A stretch of 64,000 bases of DNA from Amyelois transitella (Eukaryota; Arthropoda; Insecta; Lepidoptera; Pyralidae): positions 1,907,501 to 1,971,500 of the forward strand of contig NC_083525.1 in NCBI RefSeq assembly GCF_032362555.1, written 5' to 3'. Positions 55,838 through 64,000 of the stretch are shown here, piece after piece. A program made the position numbers and the translations under genes. Within the stretch, counting starts at the first letter, position 1. The number at the start of each line of letters is the position of its first letter. Under the pieces are notes generated by a model, which saw nothing but the letters and a program-made list of their open reading frames with translations, made no database searches and was not told the origin of the DNA.

Positions 55838-58800
55838 TGTATGATATATAATAATTTTATTATTCGTTTCGCGCCGAAAAATGTATTTAAATACCGGTAA
55901 GGAAATAAAAAAAATGTTTTAATGACTTACTTAGATAAAGGTAGGTACTCATTTAAGTCGAACAAGTTTCGAAAAAAATAATATTTTTTTTAAGTAATAA
56001 TCGATGTCAGTGGGATAATCGGCTAGTTTTGATTGCGACGATGATAAACTATGAGTCATGTACGCGTATGTACGATAGGGAAATCACAATATCATTTTTA
56101 TATTATTAAAAAATTGTACATATTAGTTTTAGTAGAATTAACCTTAAGTTTAACTATCATTTAAGAAATAATAGATATTTGTATTTGTAAGATATGTTTA
56201 GATGTGTTTGTTTTACCATAAAAAAAAAATTAAATATTATTCGACCAATTTAACGAGGCGGCTTATGTTTCCCCCTTCAAAAATATAGCAATGTGCGAAG
56301 CGGCCTTAGCACCTGCCTTTTTGAAATGGTCGAGTTGTAGTCAACTATATATATATAATAAATATTGTAATAATAGCTTAAGAGTAATGCTTTTCACCGG
56401 CATAACTTGTATTTTAATTGAAAATCAGCATAACCCTGCCAATAAAATGAGGCATTAATTGAATTTATTTTTTTATTTTTAATCTAAAGCGTGCAGTAGA
56501 GAAAGGTATTTATTAATCTTAATATCAATTTGTACCCGTGTGTACTGACATTTATCTATTTCTATTAGCAACTTTCAATAGTTTCAAAATCTTTGAAGTT
56601 TATGGGTTAACTACTTACTATCAAAATATCAACAGACAGTACTATCTACTATCAATAGTCATGGGCTTGAAGACTAGTTTCAATTGTTTGGCTTAGTGGT
56701 GAAATTTTGATTGAATCTTAATACCAGCTATTATAAAATTTCTTTCAAAATGTTTTATAAAAATAAGATTTCTTGAAGCGTATATTTGCCTCCTTACCTT
56801 CATGGAAAGTACTATCACTTGGCAGGTTAAAGTGAAAAATGAAATTTACCAAGTTAATCTTTTGACTTAACATGGCGCTGGCGCCTTCTAATAAGCATTG
56901 TTCGCTGGCTGGTTTTAGTCAATTGAATTTATTTCAATTTAGAAGGTATTTACTATACTTATAACATATACCAGCAAAATTTTGCGAATTTTTCACAGAA
57001 CTGATATAAAAATGCATACGCTCGAATTAAATAGGTTAAATCCAAGCTACTTTAGACAAGCCCCATATTTAAACTGATAAAATTTTTCATCGAAAAAATT
57101 TTTGTCCATGATTTTCGTAATTGGGAAAATGCCGCTCTTAGATACACTGATATGTTGTTAAAATTTATATGTCAGCAATATGTACGATTATACGATCACC
57201 AGACGTTACATATCTAATATTTCGTCTTCACAGAAATCTGAGACGGAACAAAAGCGTAGGCTTGCATTTTGTATCATTAAGAGTTTGTATGAAACATGTC
57301 ACACGCAACGCGCAGCCGTAGAAATAACGGCCACCAGCCCGCCTCCGGTTTCTGTATGTTTTTTGATAATGTCTAACACCAGTTGTCAGTTTTAGCATCA
57401 ACCGAGCTATTCCCGAACGTTGATAAGGCATATGTTTTATTGTCTGACTCTTTATCTGAGATTAATCAAAGAATAAATTCATGAACGCTGACTATTTAAC
57501 TCTTTCCATCACTTCGGTTTATTCCAAATAAGGAGAGAAGACATATGCCTTATTTTTTTTCATGTTCGTGAATCAATCCCCAAGTTCAATACTTAATGGG
57601 GTATTGCTATCGGTAAAAGCATACACATTTCTTACCATATTATAAGTTTAAAATTATAAAACCCTAATATTGGAGAAAATTATGAATGAGTGTACGTTGT
57701 ATATAATGTAGCGATACGTTAGTACGTGTGACAAAATGGCGGCTTGTAACAAAATGTCAGTGAACGTGCGGAAAAATTGTTTGCATTAAGATTTTTGTAA
57801 AAATATTAATTTTTCGGTCGTAGAATGCCATATTGTGATTAGTTTAGCTACACGAAGTATTTTTCAAATAAAAATATCTATGTATACATGATGAGGAATT
57901 GTTTTATTTGTGTAAAAATTAGTTTTTAATATTCTACGTAGAATAAGAGAGGCGGTGGCAGAGATTTTAAGGAGTCGAAGCGTATACCATTGTGGTACTT
58001 ATGGTCATGTAAGTACCTAGCTATTACTAAGTACTTTCTCGCTCACTAGTAGCAAGCACCGTGTAATGTAAACCATTTGACACAGGTTGCGTTTTGCGGG
58101 CAGCGGCCAGGTCAAATTGAGCATTTGTCTCAAATCAAAACGAATAAATGTAATATTATTAGTGCAACGCAAACAGGTAAAAGGTGCTTTTGAAATCCTA
58201 AGTAAAGATTATTTGTACTGTAATTCTACAAATTTCCCTCTTCAGTACCTAACATAACGCGCGTGACTGACGGAGTTATGAGAAATTAAATCATCTATTT
58301 GTTTGAACCGATTGGTATAATTGTCGAGTACTATTAGGTACTTGATATACCTAAGTATTTGTAGTTTGCCTGATAAAATTTTGTACTTTCCCATTAGTCA
58401 ACATCGGATCTGACGAAATATTGCACAACCTCATACTTTTATGGCTAATTTCGTAGATTTTAGATACACAGAGTAGCTGAAGATGTGTTTAAATACCGGT
58501 AAGGAAATAAAAAAAATGTATTTAAAATATTTTTATGACTTACTTAGGTAGGTAGGTGTTAACTAAATAACCAAACTTTAAAACTGCCAAATCTTTGGTT
58601 TTATGTCCTGCAATGCATGGAATACGCTACCAAAGAAGGTCGGTTACATTATTATTTGTCGTATCCCTAAACAACTGAAAATTGGGAACACGCTATATTA
58701 ATTACTCCCAGTGTGATTAGAAGGTACATTGCCAGACTATTTCGCAGAACAGTAAGAATTGAAGCCAGTTTTTAGAAAATACTTACGCGGCTTTCGTGCC

Positions 58801-58910
58801 GTTTGAATGGTGGATTTAAACAAAAAAGAAACACCATTACTTACAATAGAAATATGATACAATTGATTTATGGTAAGAAAGGCAATAAGTACCATTTTAA
58901 TCCAACAAAT

Positions 58911-59166
58911 GTGCCGTATGGTTCCCGACACCAATAGAAAAAAGAATAGGTCCGCTCCATCCCTCTCCCATGAATGTTGTAAAAGGCGACTAAGGGGTAG
59001 GCTTATAAACTTGGGATTCTTCTTTTAGGCGATGGGCTAGCAACCCGTCACTATTTGAATCTCAATTATATCTTAAAGCCAAAAAGCTGAACGTGGCTTT
59101 TCAGTCTTTTCAAGATTTTTGGCTCTGTCTGCCCCGTAAGGGATATACGTGATGAAATGTATGTAT
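58911..59166 (+). mobile_element. Full-length SINE with 13-bp target-site duplication
   Basis: TTAATCCAACAAA occurs immediately before the head and immediately after the TATG tail. Confidence 0.85.
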
Positions 59167-59169
59167 GTT

Positions 59170-61586
59170 AATCCAACAAAAACTTCGCGTTGGATGCCTT
59201 ATCATTGAAAAACGTCAAATCACGGAATATCTAGTTAGGTATTCGTTAATTGATTTTGATAACTATACCCAATGACTTTAAAAACGTCTACCAGGTAAAT
59301 AAACAGCAAAAAATAGCCTTTTTGTAACTTATTTACAAATTGAATGTTTTTTTCATAACATCATAAACTAATTTGTTTGTAGACTTTTAGATAAACTGGC
59401 GCCAGGCAGTCTCGTTTCTTAGAGATAAAAAAAAAATGTCTACGATAGATAACGGCGTGGCAGATAAGGTTCATTCATGATCGTAAGTTATATTTCTATC
59501 AAGCTCTTATCAATTTGCAAAAAGGAATGCGTTATGGAAAGTAAGTACGTAGACGTAAGTAGTTTTGTGATAAGGTAATGTTAGTGTAATGTCTTGTGTT
59601 TTTGAATCCACTTGTTAATGTTCATGTAAGTTATGTAATTTTTTTTATTGTTTAAGTGTATTATGAAAATTGTTTTTGGATTTTTTTCTAAAACCATAAG
59701 CAACTTATCTTATAAGTACATTTGTTTCATCAGTTTTGGCAGAGTCTAGATAAACGAAACAATCATTGGATTTAGAATAATATGTACAACTAGCTGTTGC
59801 CCGCGACTTCGTACGCGTGAAAGAGTATCATGGCTCTTCTACGTTGTATGCTACTCGTAAGTAAATGAATATTGTACTTTTGTACAAAATTATTTTTTGT
59901 ACAATGGCGGATTTGACCATTCGGGATATGCCTGCTAATCAACCAAAATGAAAAAGAAAATCCATAAATCAAAAGAAGCAGCGCCCATAAAAAGCATTGA
60001 GGATGCGTTATAATAATCAAATAGGTATGTTACTTATAACCTACTCTGACCTCCAACTGAGTAAAGTTTACTGTTGACCACATAATTGGTCGTGCTATTA
60101 CAGCAAAAGTGAAACCGAACCTACCTATAGCAATAATGATAGTTGCAGAAGGTGATAGTTCTATTCCCATTATAGGCAACTAGCTGTTCCCGCGACTTCG
60201 TCCGCGTGAATTGAAGCCCTCAAGGATGAATAATTTTCCCTGATTTTTTTTCACATTCTCCATTATTTCTTCGCTCCTAATAGTTGCAGCTTAATGTTAT
60301 ATAGTTTAAAGCCTTCCTCGATAAATGGTCTATTCAACACAAAAGGAATTTTTCAATTCGAACCAGCAGTTCCTGAGATTAGCGCGTTCAAACAAATAAA
60401 CAAACTCTTCAGCTTTATAATATCAGTATATATTCCACGTTTACGGGAAAGAACTGGAGTTTTCCAAAGCAGTGGATTGGAACCTAGGTACTAATCACAG
60501 CTGGACGCCAAAATTAACTAATAAAGATCTATGCTACAGGTAAGATTACCCTTTTTAGGACAGCTTATGCGAATTTAATTGGTAAAAGTATTGTCTTTCA
60601 GCGAAGATATTCTCGCATAGATATTATGATGGGTGGGTGGTAAAGGTATCGGATTTGTAATTAAGAGATACTGGATTAGAATATCGAGGTCTAGTATTGA
60701 CGACTCTATAGTTAGATAAGTAGGGGCCATCTTGTGTTCTAGATTACGTCTGACAATACCTTGTATATTTTGAAGCTCTTCGTCCGATTTCCAATATTTT
60801 ATAATTTTTTACTGATATAAGTGAGCAGCTGGCAAATGAATATAATGTGATGAATGAGACAGGGTATGCGTAGGTTATTAATAATCCAATATACTCTCCA
60901 AGTGATAGAAGCCTTGCTTTGAATTCCCAGGTAACGGATTTTTTTGAGGACGACTTCTATAATGTGTCACTGAATTGCGCTGACACATTTATGTTCCCCA
61001 AACATGTCTTCAAAAATCATTGTAAGAGGAAGTATCACGACTAGTGTGCTTATTATTGTTAATATTTCTTTTTTTAATTTCTTTTTGTTAACTTCCAAAC
61101 TGGCCTGGCCTGCTTCCCTAACAAACACATTGTAAATATCAATAGGGGTATTTGAACTCGTCGGTTTTACGTAATCTCAAAGCTTCCGAACTGCTTACGT
61201 AACTATTTAAGGTTAGGATTTGGTTCATGATCCCCACGTGGCCGGTAATGCAAATTTTGTTAAGCATGATAATCATCCAACTCGTGATTATCATGATTTT
61301 CTGCGTGAGGAAATCATTACAATATAAGATAAGGAGGAAAATGCATGAAGATAAAATAAGGTCGACGGAGGTTTGATAAGCCCAGATTGAAACTCTGGGA
61401 TTGTACGGTGTTGTGAGTCATAGAACCAAGAAGGTTGCTGTTTATAATTGCATTCATGATAATGCTGGCCGGTCGAGTGCCCAATGGCGGGTCGCGTCAG
61501 CGACACACCTCCGTCGGGCTTGAAAATGGAACATCTGCGCGCGCAGCGGTCTCCGTATTGAGCGCACGTCACTGCCAAACTAGTTG
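59170..61586. other. Intergenic region before slgA
   Basis: No gene seen. Contains a Helitron 3' terminus (59792-59825, minus) and a Helitron at 60180-60430. Confidence 0.45.
60180..60430 (-). mobile_element. Non-autonomous Helitron, minus orientation
   Basis: The CTAG end lies at 60180-60183 and the TATACTGATATTATAAAGC start near 60430 on the minus strand. Confidence 0.8.
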
Positions 61587-61592
61587 TCAGTT
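61587..61592 (+). promoter_or_regulatory. Candidate initiator (TCAGTT) for slgA
   Basis: TCAGTT fits the arthropod initiator and lies about 60 bp before the slgA start codon in a locally GC-rich segment. There is no obvious TATA box. Weak evidence. Confidence 0.25.
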
Positions 61593-61650
61593 GTCGGTCG
61601 GCGACGACAGGTGTGTGTCGTGTTTGTGAAAAGTGCGCGGAGCTCCGACA

Positions 61651-61857
61651 ATGGCTCTGCTCAGAAGATTGGCCATCACAACCCCAAGCAATGTACGCGT
61701 CTTGTCCAGCTCACCGAATAGAATCCGAGACGAACTCGACCTCAACTTTAATAGCCCCAAAGATGCGTTCAAGAGTAAGAAGACCAGCGAACTGGTGCGG
61801 GCGTATTTAGTCTACCAGATTTGCTCGGTGAATTGGGTCGTGGAGAACAACGATATG
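61651..61857 (+). CDS. slgA: Proline dehydrogenase, mitochondrial, first coding exon (partial gene)
   Basis: Proline dehydrogenase (Drosophila sluggish-A) oxidises proline to pyrroline-5-carboxylate on the mitochondrial inner membrane with FAD. Only exon 1 (69 codons, phase 0) is inside the window. It starts MALLRRLAITTPSNVRVLSS, an Arg/Ser-rich mitochondrial presequence. It continues RDELDLNFNSPKDAFKSKKT and SELVRAYLVYQICSV, which match the conserved start of animal PRODH, and ends at ATG|gtgagt. The start is the only ATG consistent with the presequence. The remaining exons, with the TIM-barrel catalytic domain, must lie beyond 64000; no further exon was found in 61858-64000. Confidence 0.88.
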
Positions 61858-62608
61858 GTGAGTCTATCGATCAGCTGGTGCGTTACATAATGGGAGTATG
61901 TTTACATGCCGGTTCCGAGTTGAGAGAATCCATGAGAGCGCTGAAAGATTTGTAACATTTTTGCCACATCGCACATTTCGCGATTCAATGTGTGAATCGT
62001 TGGAGGTTGCAACGAGCAAAATTGTAAGTAATTATCTATCTTTTAGTGTTTATTGACACGATCGATATTTCATATTGGGGTAGGTACTAGGATATCATGA
62101 CACTCCTTGAAACGTTTGCTAGTACCTGCAAATAATGCAGGTAGGTACTCTAATCGATCTTGCAATGTAGTTATGAATGGGAATGGATTTTTGATCGGGT
62201 GTCACTACGCATGCGTGTTTCTGGAGCCCCAGACGTCGTGCAGACGGCAGCGTGTAGCCGGCCGGCGGTTAACTTGAATTTAGCTAGCACACGCGAAATT
62301 ATTATAAGTTTTAAATAGTTGCAAATCATCGTCTCTGTCTTTATAGTTTTTACTTTCTGTTTTGTTCTATCTTATATGACTGTATCTTATTGATATTGGT
62401 TCTAAAGTCCGCATTGGTGTATAATTTTTTTCGAACTTTCTTGAATATTGACCCATTGATACATGTTTTTACAATGAGTTATAGTAAAAAAAAAATACTG
62501 TCACTTAAACACTTCTTCACTTACAAATTGTGTAATATTAGGGTTTAATGGTTAAATCATTAAAATCTTACATATTTGCATAGGTCGGTATTAAAAAAAA
62601 CTTAAAAC

Positions 62609-62665
62609 TTCAAAATCACTAAATTTGTTAACATTGCAAATGTTAACAAATTTAGTGATTTTGAA
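62609..62665. repeat. Perfect 27-bp inverted repeat with 3-nt spacer
   Basis: Arms 62609-62635 and 62639-62665 are exact complements (left arm begins TTCAAAATCAC); spacer GCA. In slgA intron 1. Confidence 0.95.
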
Positions 62666-62862
62666 TATAATATTAATTATTTTAAAATTGTATTCACGTA
62701 GATATACTACTTTTAAAGGTAAATCTAAAAACCAGATTTATGCCTCAGAACTACCTACTAGACATGCAACTTATTCTTGTGACCTTTGGTCGTGTCTGTT
62801 AGGTAGAATCTACAATTATTACTTTTTGCTACGAAAAGATAAATATGATATGTAAGATCTAT

Positions 62863-63121
62863 AGTGCCGTGTGGTTCCCGGCACCAATACAAAAAAGAAT
62901 AGGACCACTCCATCTCTTTCCCATGGATGTCGTAAAAGACGACTAAGGGATAGGCTTATAAATATGGGATTCTTTTTTAGACGATGGGCTAGCAACCGGT
63001 CACTATTTGAATCTCAATTCTATCATTAAGCCAAATAGCTGAACGTGGACTGGATAGTCTTTTCAAGACTGTTGGCTCTGTCTACCCCGCCAGGGACATA
63101 GATGTGACCATATGTATGTAT
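62863..63121 (+). mobile_element. Full-length SINE with target-site duplication
   Basis: TAAGATCTATA precedes the GTGCCGTGTGG head and follows the TATG tail. In slgA intron 1. Confidence 0.85.
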
Positions 63122-63489
63122 GTAAGATCTATAGATAGAATCTTAATTGCACCATAAAAATAAAACATATAAAACAATTTAAAGAGACAGAGATGGTACA
63201 GAGGCTGATTTAACGCTATTGCAATTGCTTTCAGTCAACGTTTGGGTGGAAGGAAACCAAACAGGAGATTGGCGTTGGCGTATTTTTTATAAGTATCGTC
63301 ATTTGATTCTATATCACTGAGTTCTTATGAACCTTAACATCAATATTAATAATTAAACTTTGAGAATCATGTTTCCGCGCCCAAGGTCCTCTTTCCGACA
63401 TTTCTCTCGATTTGTCTGATCATGGACATATCCAGTGTGCAAATAAATGGCAACTTCAATTATTATTTGAAAGAATTTCAAAACATCGT

Positions 63490-63610
63490 CGTTGGTCGAA
63501 TCGGGTTCAGGTTCCCCTGCAAAGGTTGCGGAGGTCAGATGGGAGTGGCTTCGTGTAAAAACTTAACTTGCCCAATCCAGGGTCCATGGTCCTATAATCG
63601 TAACCGTAAC
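63490..63610. repeat. Interspersed repeat (CCTGACTCACCCAGTC family), copy 4
   Basis: Contains GCAAAGGTTGCGGAGGTCAG and GGGTCCATGGTC, as in the copies at 17240 and 17770. Confidence 0.55.
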
Positions 63611-64000
63611 GGAACCGGGACTATGGTTAAATAGAAAAGAACAAGGATTTCCAACTACAATTGTCAAACTTCTCAAAAGGATCTTACTTAATTTTTTTTT
63701 TCATTTTTGTAACTGCGGTGTGGTTTTTGGTGGCAAGTATATAATCACGTCTTATTATATATATATATCCATCTCAGTTTGGTCCAAAGGTTCGACTGGC
63801 AGAGGATGCGTTATGGCATTAAGTACACCTGTTGTACATTTAACGTTCAAAAAAGTTTAAAAAAAATTATCCGTTATATGTAGAAATCTTGAGGTCAACG
63901 TTCTCGCAACTACTACTGCTGATAAGTCTGAAAACCAAGGTGTGTAGGATAGGTTGATATCGCAGGCTGTCTATAGGCAAGCGAGCATTGACCTTGGATT

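Larger units (their letters stand above)
50631..58910. other. Long AT-rich stretch after the HIRIP3-like gene
   Basis: Apart from the nested SINE/Helitron at 50655-51045, a MITE at 55145-55221, a (TA)n run near 54941-54963 and an inverted repeat at 55774-55837, I see nothing assignable. No open frame looks like protein. Many AATAAA hexamers (for example near 52314 and 52483) allow a short or a very long 3' UTR of the preceding gene. Confidence 0.45.
61858..64000. other. slgA first intron, no exon seen
   Basis: Contains a perfect inverted repeat (62609-62665), a full SINE with target-site duplication (62863-63121) and a diverged repeat near 63490-63610. No coding segment is evident. Confidence 0.5.

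Overview
The window looks like nuclear DNA of a moth or butterfly (Lepidoptera). The evidence is AT-rich introns with GC-rich exons, a 7tm_6 insect odorant receptor, an insect-type p53, and very many short transposon copies ending in (TATG)n. No species is assigned. Exon models were built by hand from splice sites, reading phase and protein similarity; all phases quoted close arithmetically.

Layout, left to right. (1) 1-2534: the last coding exon(s) of an unrecognised + strand gene entering from the left. (2) 6148-10156, minus: a seven-exon odorant receptor (450 aa). (3) 12363-15967, minus: a seven-exon CCDC42/CFAP73-family coiled-coil protein (331 aa). (4) 17594-25375, plus: a complete nine-exon p53 gene (385 aa) with the zinc ligands and main DNA-contact arginines. 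(5) 30166-30982, minus: PTRH2, a two-exon peptidyl-tRNA hydrolase (161 aa). (6) 34047-50630, plus: a 14-exon nuclear protein (623 aa) with AT-hooks, acidic serine tracts and a HIRIP3-like C-terminal segment. (7) 61651-61857, plus: the first coding exon of proline dehydrogenase (slgA), running off the right edge.

Repeats fill most introns. They are: a (TATG)n-tailed SINE-like family of about 260 bp with target-site duplications; the 3' end of a LINE whose last ~45 bp resemble the SINE tail; Helitrons ending in CTAG; a miniature LTR element (TRIM) primed by tRNA-Trp; a classical tRNA-derived SINE; a TA-flanked MITE; and several perfect inverted repeats. The segment from about 51.0 to 58.9 kb is nearly free of these and has no recognised gene.

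The strongest unusual feature is inside gene 6. Part of coding exon 3, with its splice donor and a SUMO-consensus site, is repeated in tandem with an exact 158-bp period from about 37.76 to 38.76 kb. Two of the downstream copies carry acceptor-like sites that would make them in-frame exons. The genes are functionally unrelated; no operon-like arrangement is expected or seen.
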